NCBI GenBank assembly: GCA_964517065.1
Contig: CAZFBK010000028.1
Span: 1 to 10,079, forward strand
DNA from: CAYYYA01 sp964517065
Lineage (GTDB): Bacteria > Patescibacteriota > Patescibacteriia > UBA1558 > 2-01-FULL-52-15
Length of the DNA stretch: 10,079 nucleotides
Direction: 5' to 3'
Shown here: piece by piece, positions 1-6,210 of the stretch
Numbering within the stretch: the stretch's first letter is position 1
Layout: each line of letters starts with the position of its first letter
Notes under the pieces: model-generated
What the model was told of the DNA's origin: nothing
The model's database searches: none
The model's input: the letters and a program-made list of their open reading frames with translations, nothing else
Program-made: the position numbers and the translations under genes

Positions 1-600
1 CTAGCTAACACAAGTATTCAGACCATGATGGTGGCCGGTGTGGAAGCTGTCCAGAACACTATCAATAACCCAGACGCCAAATTAAGTCTTGGTGAATATG
101 ATATCACTTCGTATGCCACTGATCCGTTGCATGAACAAAAAGTAGAGACCATACTATCAAGTATCGCTGTCATGACAGCGCCAGAAATGGTAGATGCTTA
201 TATTCAAAGTGTGGCTGCAGGCAGTCCAGTGACAGGGACTATGGTGCTTCAAAGTGCCAAAAAATATAATATTGATGCCCGTCTGCTACTAGCCATGATG
301 CAGCAGGATTCCAGTCTGGGCACCGCCGGAGTAGGGGCTAGTACCTACAATCCGGGTAATGTCGGCAACACTGGCACGGAGACGAGGATTTTTGCCTCGT
401 GGGAAGAGGGAGTTGATGCAGTCGCAGCATGGCTGAGTACTCATCGCACGGTTAAGCCGGTTGACCCAGAACCTACTGAAACTATGACCCCAGATACATC
501 AACCGAGGCTACGGAGACTATTTCTAGCAGTACGCCAGAGGCAGAACCTGCCACCGCTCCTGATTCGGCCACTACTACGGCGACTGATACGCCTCAGTAG
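1..600 (+). CDS. Lysozyme-like (glucosaminidase-type) cell-wall protein, 3' part only
   Basis: The frame is open from base 1 to the TAG at 598-600, so the true start and any signal peptide lie upstream. The first ATG, at 25, is preceded by eight in-frame sense codons (L A N T S I Q T) and is not followed by a signal peptide. Counting from that ATG, residues about 70-140 look like the lysozyme-like fold of endo-beta-N-acetylglucosaminidase domains: VLQSAKKYNIDARLLLAMMQ, a possible catalytic-type stretch QDSSLGT, then NPGNVGNTGT and SWEEGVDAVAAWLSTHR. The last 45 or so residues are a low-complexity Thr/Pro/Glu/Ser tail, typical of a surface-exposed spacer. The likely role is peptidoglycan trimming outside the membrane. 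This rests on recalled family patterns, and the catalytic glutamate is not certain because the usual position could be a Gln/Asp here. A non-catalytic wall-binding role is possible. Confidence 0.6.
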   Translation, partial: LANTSIQTMMVAGVEAVQNTINNPDAKLSLGEYDITSYATDPLHEQKVETILSSIAVMTAPEMVDAYIQSVAAGSPVTGTMVLQSAKKYNIDARLLLAMMQQDSSLGTAGVGASTYNPGNVGNTGTETRIFASWEEGVDAVAAWLSTHRTVKPVDPEPTETMTPDTSTEATETISSSTPEAEPATAPDSATTTATDTPQ

Positions 601-648
601 TGCGTGACCTTACTCAAGTACAGATTCTAGAATAATAGATGGAACCTT

Positions 649-1395
649 ATGGATGAAGATGTTAAACAAAAACTTGTCGAGTACGGCCAATATTTTGAAG
701 AGATTCGGAAAAAAGTCTTTTTTTTAGCCATCGCTTTTGTCTTGTTCTTCGCCGCCGGCTTTTTCTTCACCAATAGAATCTTAGGACTGGTTATTAGCTT
801 GTTTAAAATCAAAGACATCACGATTGTGACTACTTCACCTTTTCAATTTATCAGCTTGGCGGTCGACACGGGCATCGCTATTGCGTTACTTTTTTGCCTC
901 CCGTTGGCGATTTATTTTTTTTACGATTTTATTAAGGATGGTCTGATGAAAAGAGAGCGGCGATTTTTTTTAGCTCTTATTCCGATCGGTATGTTGTTAT
1001 TTGTCATCGGGTTTACTTATGGTTTCGTCACCCTATATTTTGCTTTGAAGATTATTGCTCAAGTCAATGTCAGTCTAGGAGTCGTCAATCTTTGGGATAT
1101 AAGTAAATTTTTGTCAGAGATCGTCATGACCTCTGCTTTTTTGGGCTTTCTTTTTGAGTTTCCTATTGTTATCACCTTTCTTATCAGGACAAATATAGTC
1201 AGCCGACGGTTCCTGATCGAGAAACGACGCCATGCCTACGCCGCTATCATGATCTTGGTTTCTTTATTACCGCCGACTGATGGAGTTTCTTTGATTGTTA
1301 TGTCGGTGCCTCTGGTTTTGATCTATGAAATCACAATTATTGTTAACGCCTTTCATAAACGGCCAGCAGTAGCTTTAGCTAGTGCCAGCGTCTAA
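649..1395 (+). CDS. tatC: Sec-independent protein translocase subunit TatC
   Basis: TatC is the polytopic receptor that binds twin-arginine signal peptides and, with TatA, exports folded proteins across the cytoplasmic membrane. The 248 residues match the family's usual length and show six hydrophobic segments (about 23-42, 66-93, 105-133, 153-180, 196-209, 212-234). Hallmark residues are present and several fall at the E. coli numbering: the N-terminal EEIRKK (17-22), TSPF with P64, F94, ER at 103-104, D150, the transmembrane E170 in FLFEFP, and PPTD ending at D211. One departure is D97, where many TatC proteins have Pro (YDFIKDGL). The start at 649 gives a normal short cytoplasmic N-terminus. 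Only a weak GGA lies upstream (641-643). The next gene starts 9 bases after the stop, so co-transcription is likely. Three runs of eight T occur within the gene. Confidence 0.93.
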   Translation: MDEDVKQKLVEYGQYFEEIRKKVFFLAIAFVLFFAAGFFFTNRILGLVISLFKIKDITIVTTSPFQFISLAVDTGIAIALLFCLPLAIYFFYDFIKDGLMKRERRFFLALIPIGMLLFVIGFTYGFVTLYFALKIIAQVNVSLGVVNLWDISKFLSEIVMTSAFLGFLFEFPIVITFLIRTNIVSRRFLIEKRRHAYAAIMILVSLLPPTDGVSLIVMSVPLVLIYEITIIVNAFHKRPAVALASASV

Positions 1396-1404
1396 TATCC
1401 AGCC

Positions 1405-4296
1405 ATGAACCAACGTTCCAAATTTATTCTCTATCAATTTCTTCTAGGATTAGTTTTTAGCTTAATTCCAACCGGTATTGCTTTGGCTGCTTATGAACGC
1501 TTTTCTCCAAGCTCAAGCGTGACGGTGAGCGAATTTGTTTATAATGATGATTACTCTCCCAGTACGGGAGCCTGCACCTTGACGGTGGTTGATCCTAATG
1601 GCGATGCTTTTTCTCTACCCGGTGGCGCTACTATGAGTCAGGATGACAGTACCGGCAGACATTACAAAACATTTACCGTCAGTGCTTTGGAGGGGGTTTG
1701 GCCGGCGACGATGTCGTGCGGTACTATTGGCGTAGATCTGGCGAAGCTGGATAAAACGTTTGTTGTCGGCTATGTGAATGCTTCAACCACTGACATTTCT
1801 AACTCTGTCTGGAGTAATACCAGTAGATCGCTGACCACCTTTGGTAGTCTAGTGTCAGATACAGCGTCGGCTGTTTGGAGTAGTCTCGGGAGAACTCTAA
1901 CGTCACGTCAGATTGGCGGAGGAGCGGAGTATATCGCTGGTGTGACCAGCGGTTTCACCGTCACACAAGTAGCCTCCAGTGCTGAAGTGGATGCCCTCGA
2001 AGCTGACGTCACAACTATTAAAAATAACGTCGCTACCCTCATCACCGAGATTGGTACCAGTCAAATCTCGGCTATCAAAACCAAAACAGATTCAATAGTC
2101 TGGTCTGATATCACCGGTATTGTTACTACCAGCGGTGATATCAAAGCCAAAACAGACACTATTGATTGGACCAATGTCACTGATATTAAGACAAAGACAG
2201 ATACTATTTCTTGGAGCGATGTCACCGGTATTAAACTAAAAACAGACACGATCCTATGGACCGATGTAACAACGGCTAAAAATAACGTCGCTACCCTCAT
2301 CACCGAGATTGGTACCAGTCAAATCTCGGCTATCAAAACCAAAACAGATTCAATAGTCTGGAGCGATGTCACTGGTCTCGTAACAACCAGCGGAGAAATC
2401 CAAGCTAAAACCGATACTATCGATTGGACCAATGTGACGGATATCAAAACTAAGACCGATACTATCGCTTGGAGCGATGTCACTGGTATCAAGACAAAAA
2501 CCGACACCATTCTCTGGACTGATATTACCACGGTAAAAAATAACGTCGCTACTTTAATTACAGAAGTTGGTACAGCTAATATTTCCGCCATCAAAACTAA
2601 GACAGATACCATTATCTGGGGTGACATCACCGGTTTGGTGACTACGAGCGGTCAGATTAAGGCCAAGACAGACAATATTGATTGGACTAATGTGACAGAT
2701 ATCAAAACCAAAACTGATACTATTTCTTGGAGTGATGTGACGGGTATCAAAACCAAAACTGACACTATCGACTGGACAGATATCACCACGGTAAAAAATA
2801 ATGTCGCCACCATTATCACAGAAGTCGGTACTGGTAATATTTCCGCCATCAAAACCAAGACCGATACGATCGCTTGGGGAGATATCACCGGCATCGTGTC
2901 TGCTACGGGCGCTATCCAGACCAAGACAGACACTATCGACTGGACCAATGTCACCGGTATCAAGACCAAGACTGATACGATAGCGTGGGGTGACGTGACT
3001 GGCATCAAGACCAAGACAGACACCATCGACTGGACAGATATTACAACGGTCAAAGCCAATGCTGCCACCCTGGTCACTGAAATTGGTACCGGTAATATTG
3101 CGGCTATCAAAACCAAAACTGATTCTATCAGCTGGTCCGATGTTACCGGTATAGTTACAAGCAATGGTCAGATCAAAGCGAAAACTGACACCATCGACTG
3201 GAATAACGTCACGGCCATCAAGACTAACACTGACACAATCAGCTGGTCCGATGTTACCGGTATCAAAACCAAAACAGACACCATCGACTGGACCAACATT
3301 ACCGCAATGAAATCAGCGCAAGAAGCTGGTTGGACCGTAGGTATGTCTAATGTTGACCGCGTGCAAGCGAGCAAAACCTATCGCGCCAAAGTTTATATAA
3401 CAAATTATCAATCAGCCCCAGCAAATTCATTAACATATCCGACTGTCACGCTGTATGATACCGATAGAAATATTATCGTTTCTGACGTGTCTATGACAAA
3501 ATTGACAACTGGGATCTACGAGTATGTCTATGTGGTCTCTTCCGGCGCGACCCAAGGTCTCTGGGAGACAACAGTGTCAGCCGAGGTAGAGAGTGGTAAG
3601 ACAATCCAGGTGAATGATTATTGGACAGTCGAAGGCTCTCCAGCTCAGGTGCTGATTAATAGTATTATTGACGACACCATTCCTTCCATTGAAGCGAATG
3701 TAACTATTACCAATGAAGGATTGACTGGCTATGAGTATCAATATGAATGGTGTGTGGTCACCAGCTCAACCAATGCCTGCGGTGGAGGCGATGACGTCTA
3801 TCATGCTACGGCGGCCAAGTATATTAATGCCGGTGAAGACTTCAATACTAATCTTTCCGCGACTATCTCTTCTGCCGGTAGTTATTACTTTAAATTATTG
3901 GTTCATTTTGGTTCTGAATCGTCTGGTGCTTCACGTTCCTTTACGGCTATTGATTCGACCCCGCAATCATGTGGAAATAATATTTGTAGTTCTGGTGAGT
4001 CTTGCTCCAGCTGCCCGGCTGATTGTGGCACCTGTGCCCCGAGTGGTGGCGGAGGCGGAGGAGGCGGTGGAGGTGGGGGAGGCGGCACACCACCACCGAC
4101 AGTTACGCCACCTGTGTGTGAGGGCGCTGACTTCAACCATGATAAGAAGGTTAATTCTGTCGATTTCTCTATTCTCTTAGCCTTCTGGAAGACTGTCTGG
4201 CCCTTTGCTAACACCTGTGTGGATGTCAATACTGATAAACAGGTAAACTCTGTAGACTTCTCTATCCTAATGTATCAATGGGGTAGTAAAAGATAG
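1405..4296 (+). CDS. Secreted multidomain repeat protein with C-terminal dockerin
   Basis: A 963-residue predicted extracellular protein. In order: a Sec-type signal peptide (residues 1-29, cleavage near IALA/AY, no twin arginine); an Ig-like beta domain (about 36-124, with C57 and C105 as a possible disulfide); two VW-x-x-x-x-R-x-LT motifs (135-166); five exact 86-residue repeats (206-635); a second Ig-like domain (about 646-743) that shares the G-[VL]-W turn of the first; a third beta domain (about 746-850) with C783 and C792; a six-cysteine module (856-877, C-x4-C-x5-C-x2-C-x3-C-x2-C); 14 consecutive glycines and a TPPP linker; and a dockerin. The dockerin has two complete calcium loops of the form D-x-N-x-D-x-x-V-N-x-x-D at D909-D920 and D940-D951, each followed by FSIL. 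Dockerins bind cohesins, and the next gene, 3 bases downstream, encodes a cohesin-like protein. The likely role is a surface stalk or adhesin. No catalytic domain is visible. There is no Shine-Dalgarno. Confidence 0.85.
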   Translation: MNQRSKFILYQFLLGLVFSLIPTGIALAAYERFSPSSSVTVSEFVYNDDYSPSTGACTLTVVDPNGDAFSLPGGATMSQDDSTGRHYKTFTVSALEGVWPATMSCGTIGVDLAKLDKTFVVGYVNASTTDISNSVWSNTSRSLTTFGSLVSDTASAVWSSLGRTLTSRQIGGGAEYIAGVTSGFTVTQVASSAEVDALEADVTTIKNNVATLITEIGTSQISAIKTKTDSIVWSDITGIVTTSGDIKAKTDTIDWTNVTDIKTKTDTISWSDVTGIKLKTDTILWTDVTTAKNNVATLITEIGTSQISAIKTKTDSIVWSDVTGLVTTSGEIQAKTDTIDWTNVTDIKTKTDTIAWSDVTGIKTKTDTILWTDITTVKNNVATLITEVGTANISAIKTKTDTIIWGDITGLVTTSGQIKAKTDNIDWTNVTDIKTKTDTISWSDVTGIKTKTDTIDWTDITTVKNNVATIITEVGTGNISAIKTKTDTIAWGDITGIVSATGAIQTKTDTIDWTNVTGIKTKTDTIAWGDVTGIKTKTDTIDWTDITTVKANAATLVTEIGTGNIAAIKTKTDSISWSDVTGIVTSNGQIKAKTDTIDWNNVTAIKTNTDTISWSDVTGIKTKTDTIDWTNITAMKSAQEAGWTVGMSNVDRVQASKTYRAKVYITNYQSAPANSLTYPTVTLYDTDRNIIVSDVSMTKLTTGIYEYVYVVSSGATQGLWETTVSAEVESGKTIQVNDYWTVEGSPAQVLINSIIDDTIPSIEANVTITNEGLTGYEYQYEWCVVTSSTNACGGGDDVYHATAAKYINAGEDFNTNLSATISSAGSYYFKLLVHFGSESSGASRSFTAIDSTPQSCGNNICSSGESCSSCPADCGTCAPSGGGGGGGGGGGGGGTPPPTVTPPVCEGADFNHDKKVNSVDFSILLAFWKTVWPFANTCVDVNTDKQVNSVDFSILMYQWGSKR
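2019..2361 (+). repeat. 85-bp perfect direct duplication between repeat units 1 and 2
   Basis: Bases 2019-2103 and 2277-2361 are identical over 85 bases at the 258-base offset. Other unit pairs carry many synonymous differences over the same stretch. This points to a recent duplication or gene conversion affecting the first two units, inside an array that is otherwise old and held by selection on the protein. Confidence 0.85.
2020..3309 (+). repeat. Five tandem 258-bp coding repeats (86 aa each)
   Basis: Five in-frame units start at 2020, 2278, 2536, 2794 and 3052, with no indel between any of them. A sixth unit seems to begin at codon 636 (K) and then diverges. Each unit is built as: an 18-19 residue heptad-like lead (KNNVATLITE, then G-T-x-x-I-x-A), one 15-residue block, a 7-residue insert ([IL]V-[TS]-x-x-G-x), and three more 15-residue blocks. 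The 15-mer is I-K-x-K-T-D-[TS]-I-x-W-x-[DN]-[VI]-T-[GDTA], giving 20 copies and 20 tryptophans. Position-specific residues recur between units (block two always IDW, block four usually WTD), so the 86-residue unit, not the 15-mer, was the last unit to be duplicated. Confidence 0.95.
4045..4086 (+). repeat. Poly-glycine (14 Gly) linker-coding tract
   Basis: Fourteen consecutive GGN codons encode residues 881-894 of the dockerin protein, followed by a TPPP stretch. Codons are mixed (GGT, GGC, GGA, GGG), which lowers the slippage risk of a pure repeat. It separates the six-cysteine module from the dockerin and is best read as a flexible hinge that lets the dockerin reach its partner. Confidence 0.9.
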
Positions 4297-4299
4297 ACT

Positions 4300-5229
4300 A
4301 TGAAACTATTGTTATTACAATCTATGAGAATTAAAATGAGCTTTGTTGGTTTACTTTTTGTTTCTGTCTTACTTCTGATACCTCAACTGACACTAGCAGC
4401 AATAACTTCTATTATTTCCGACACGGAAACTATCTCAGTTGGCGATACAGCTATCGTTAATGTCGTACTAGATACGCAAGGAAGCAAACCTAATACGATA
4501 GAAGGTGATATTGAAATAATGAGTGGCGCTAAGAATATTACGATTTCAGAATTTAGTTTGGCTGGTTCTGCTTTGAAGTTTTGGCCTAAGACTCCGTCAC
4601 TGGATAGTGCTACCAAGATATCGTTTATTGGCGGTACACCGGGTGGCTTGAAGGCCAAAGAAGCGTTAGTTTTTAAAATAGTGTTCACAGCGAATGCGGA
4701 GGGACCAGTTGTCTTCAGTCCGATGAATTTAAAATTGTATGACAATGACGGTAAAGCGACCTTATTAGAAAGTTCTAGTAAACCCTTGACGGTAACCATT
4801 AATCCTAAAGGAGCTGACGCCAGAAATTATTGGCTTGATATACTCACTGCAGATAAGCAACCACCATATGATATTCAAGTTAGTTTTGGTCAAAACAGCT
4901 CTGTCTATGGCGGTCAGAAGTTTATGACTATTTCGGCTACCGATGACGAGTCAGGGATTAATTATTATGAAGTAGTTGAAGGTGATCGGCCGGCTGTGCG
5001 TTCAGGTAATACGTATGTTCTTATTGATCAACGAGAAAAAACGGTCCTGACAGTTATCGCATATGATAAAGCCGGAAATTCCAGTAAAATCCTAGTCACA
5101 CCAACGGATACGAAGCCCGGAAGTAATTGGTGGGGTATTATTGCGATAGTAGTGATCCTCTTCGGTGGGGCGTATGGTCTGCTTTGGCTGAAGAAAAAGC
5201 GTCATAGTAGTAAGAAAATTGGTTTTTAA
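4300..5229 (+). CDS. Membrane-anchored cohesin-like surface protein
   Basis: A 309-residue predicted single-pass surface protein. Residues 1-34 form a Sec signal peptide (cleavage near LTLAA/ITS, no twin arginine). Residues about 36-168 resemble a cohesin-type beta sandwich: TISVGDTAIVNVVLDTQG, then FWPKTPSLDSATKISFIGG, TPGGLKAKEALVFKIVFTA and a late YDNDGKAT. Residues about 187-268 form a second Ig-like domain with the DDESGINYYEVVEG and AYDKAGN signatures seen after cohesin domains in CPR proteins. A transmembrane helix (about 277-297) and a KKKRHSSKK tail place the C-terminus in the cytoplasm and the cohesin outside. The start lies 3 bases after the dockerin gene, which supports co-expression and pairing. 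ATG at 4324 (residue 9) is an alternative start that would also leave a good signal peptide. The cohesin call rests on remembered family patterns, not on a search. Confidence 0.75.
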   Translation: MKLLLLQSMRIKMSFVGLLFVSVLLLIPQLTLAAITSIISDTETISVGDTAIVNVVLDTQGSKPNTIEGDIEIMSGAKNITISEFSLAGSALKFWPKTPSLDSATKISFIGGTPGGLKAKEALVFKIVFTANAEGPVVFSPMNLKLYDNDGKATLLESSSKPLTVTINPKGADARNYWLDILTADKQPPYDIQVSFGQNSSVYGGQKFMTISATDDESGINYYEVVEGDRPAVRSGNTYVLIDQREKTVLTVIAYDKAGNSSKILVTPTDTKPGSNWWGIIAIVVILFGGAYGLLWLKKKRHSSKKIGF

Positions 5230-5234
5230 CAGAC

Positions 5235-5263
5235 TTTACCTCTGTTGGTCAAAATGCTATGCT
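5235..5263 (+). promoter_or_regulatory. Candidate sigma70-type promoter for tatA
   Basis: TTTACC (5235-5240), a 17-base spacer, then TATGCT (5258-5263) with an extended -10 TG at 5255-5256. Predicted transcription begins near 5270, giving a leader of about 23 bases before the tatA ATG. The element starts 6 bases after the cohesin-like gene stops and is matched by a terminator just after tatA, so tatA can be its own transcript. Confidence 0.55.
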
Positions 5264-5292
5264 AACCAACGTTAATCAATAATTTTAACAAT

Positions 5293-5481
5293 ATGTTTGG
5301 CTTAGGTACCAAAGAACTGATCATAATCGCTATCGTCCTAGTGTTGCTCTTCGGGTCAAAGAAAATCCCGGAGTTAGCACAGAGTATTGTACAGGCTGTG
5401 AAGCATTTGCGGACAGCTTTCAAAGATGATGACGTTGCCGGTAAAGTTAACGTGACTACTAATGTTATTAAAAAGAAATAA
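5293..5481 (+). CDS. tatA: Twin-arginine translocase pore subunit TatA/TatE
   Basis: TatA oligomerises at the substrate-loaded TatC complex and lets folded proteins cross the cytoplasmic membrane. The 62-residue product has the standard layout: a very short N-terminus (MFGLGTKE), one transmembrane helix (about 8-20, ELIIIAIVLVLLFG), the FG hinge at 20-21, an amphipathic helix beginning SKKIPELAQSIVQAVKHLR, and a short charged tail. It is near the short end of the family range. TatE or TatB cannot be excluded from sequence alone, but the lack of a second tatA-like gene nearby and the FGxKKIPEL pattern favour TatA. It lies 3.9 kb downstream of tatC, separated by the dockerin and cohesin-like genes. 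No Shine-Dalgarno is visible. Confidence 0.93.
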   Translation: MFGLGTKELIIIAIVLVLLFGSKKIPELAQSIVQAVKHLRTAFKDDDVAGKVNVTTNVIKKK

Positions 5482-5505
5482 TCCAGAGTAGTCAGGGATT
5501 TGAAG

Positions 5506-5544
5506 GTCGTGTCGTGAAGCGTGTAGGCTGACGCGACTTTTTTT
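5506..5544 (+). terminator. Intrinsic terminator after tatA
   Basis: GTCGTGTC (5506-5513) pairs with GACGCGAC (5530-5537) as an 8-bp stem with one G-T wobble. The 16-base loop contains a small inner AGC/GCT pairing. Seven T (5538-5544) follow directly. It lies 24 bases after the tatA stop and 21 bases before dedA. Confidence 0.8.
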
Positions 5545-5556
5545 GCCTGATAAGCT
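5528..5556 (+). promoter_or_regulatory. Possible dedA promoter overlapping the terminator's 3' arm
   Basis: CTGACG (5528-5533), a 17-base spacer, then TAAGCT (5551-5556) preceded by an extended TG at 5548-5549. The -35-like element lies in the 3' arm of the tatA terminator. Predicted transcription starts near 5563, only about 3 bases before the dedA ATG at 5566. The -10 matches consensus at just 3 of 6 positions, so this is tentative. It is noted because the terminator leaves only 21 bases for dedA expression. Confidence 0.3.
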
Positions 5557-5565
5557 CTAAGATCT

Positions 5566-6165
5566 ATGTCATTTCATCTTGATTTAATTGCCATTCTCAT
5601 TAGCATCGGCTACCTCGGAATCTTCGCGGTAGTTTTTGCTGAGTCGGGGTTGCTTATAGGAGTGTTTCTGCCAGGAGATTCATTATTGTTTACCGCCGGA
5701 TTATTAGCCTCACAGGGATATTTTAATTTGTGGTGGCTACTGGTTATTTGCTTTGTCGCAGCAGCGCTTGGCGATAGTGCTGGCTATGCTTTCGGACATA
5801 AGGTCGGGCCAAAGATCTTCACCAAAGAAGACTCGTGGCTGTGGAATAAGCAACACATCAATCGGACCAAAGTGTTTTATGATCGCTATGGAGCCAAAGT
5901 TTTGGTCTTGGCACGTTTTTTGCCGGTTGTCCGTAGTCTGGCTCCAATCCTGGCGGGAGTTGGTATGATGCGGTATCGAACCTTTTTCTTTTATAATATC
6001 CTTGGAGCTCTATTGTGGTCGGTCGGTATCACTTGCCTAGGATACTACCTAGGACAGCTCATACCTGATATTGATAAATATTTGTTGCCAATAATTGGAG
6101 CCATCGTAATTCTCTCGGTCATCCCATCCGTCTGGGAGGTGTGGAGAAATCGGCATAGAGATTAG
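5566..6165 (+). CDS. DedA-family (VTT domain) inner-membrane protein
   Basis: DedA/VTT proteins are polytopic membrane proteins linked to membrane homeostasis. Members are reported to act as flippases for undecaprenyl phosphate or phospholipids, and which one applies here cannot be told from sequence. The 199 residues match the family's length. Conserved elements are the acidic E26 with LPGDSLLFTAG (35-45, a version of the F/Y-P-G-E/D motif), GDSAGYAFGHKVG (69-81), the FYDRYGAKVLVLARFLPVVR stretch (104-123) with the key arginines R117 and R123, the AG-x-G-M segment after P127, and a C-terminal hydrophobic pair (about 145-185) ending in a basic tail WRNRHRD. It follows the tatA terminator and is probably transcribed alone or with the downstream prepilin operon, since no terminator is visible after it. 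Confidence 0.92.
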   Translation: MSFHLDLIAILISIGYLGIFAVVFAESGLLIGVFLPGDSLLFTAGLLASQGYFNLWWLLVICFVAAALGDSAGYAFGHKVGPKIFTKEDSWLWNKQHINRTKVFYDRYGAKVLVLARFLPVVRSLAPILAGVGMMRYRTFFFYNILGALLWSVGITCLGYYLGQLIPDIDKYLLPIIGAIVILSVIPSVWEVWRNRHRD

Positions 6166-6173
6166 TCTATTCC

Positions 6174-6204
6174 TGGTCACAAAGTCTGATAAAAATGCTA
6201 TACT
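6174..6204 (+). promoter_or_regulatory. Candidate extended -10 promoter of the prepilin-parAB operon (P1)
   Basis: TATACT (6199-6204) is preceded by an extended TG at 6196-6197. A weak TGGTCA (6174-6179) serves as -35 with a 19-base spacer. The same AAAATGCTAT[AG]CT string occurs in the tatA promoter. Predicted transcription falls at or next to the ATG at 6211, so if that start is used the mRNA would be leaderless. Confidence 0.5.
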
Positions 6205-6210
6205 ATATAT

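Noticed and set aside
610..638. TTACTC - 17 bases - TAATAG as a tatC promoter.
   Set aside because: The match is weak, there is no extended TG, and the position would start transcription only a few bases before the ATG. It could be chance in AT-rich DNA.
1405..1500. Twin-arginine signal on the dockerin protein, suggested by its position next to tatC.
   Set aside because: The n-region is MNQRSKF, with a single arginine and no RR or KR pair, so it fits a Sec signal better.
2061..3374. Four long open frames on the minus strand, rich in V-S-V-L and P-V-T motifs.
   Set aside because: They are the antisense of the 258-bp repeat array; the repetition keeps the reverse frame free of stops. No known family pattern or start signal is present.
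3903..4229. Minus-strand frame with a long proline run.
   Set aside because: The proline run is the complement of the poly-glycine codons of the dockerin protein. The forward gene is well supported by domain order.
1405..4296. Cellulosomal enzyme, suggested by the dockerin.
   Set aside because: No glycoside hydrolase, esterase or protease motif was recognised. The protein is all Ig-like, repeat and Cys-rich modules before the dockerin.
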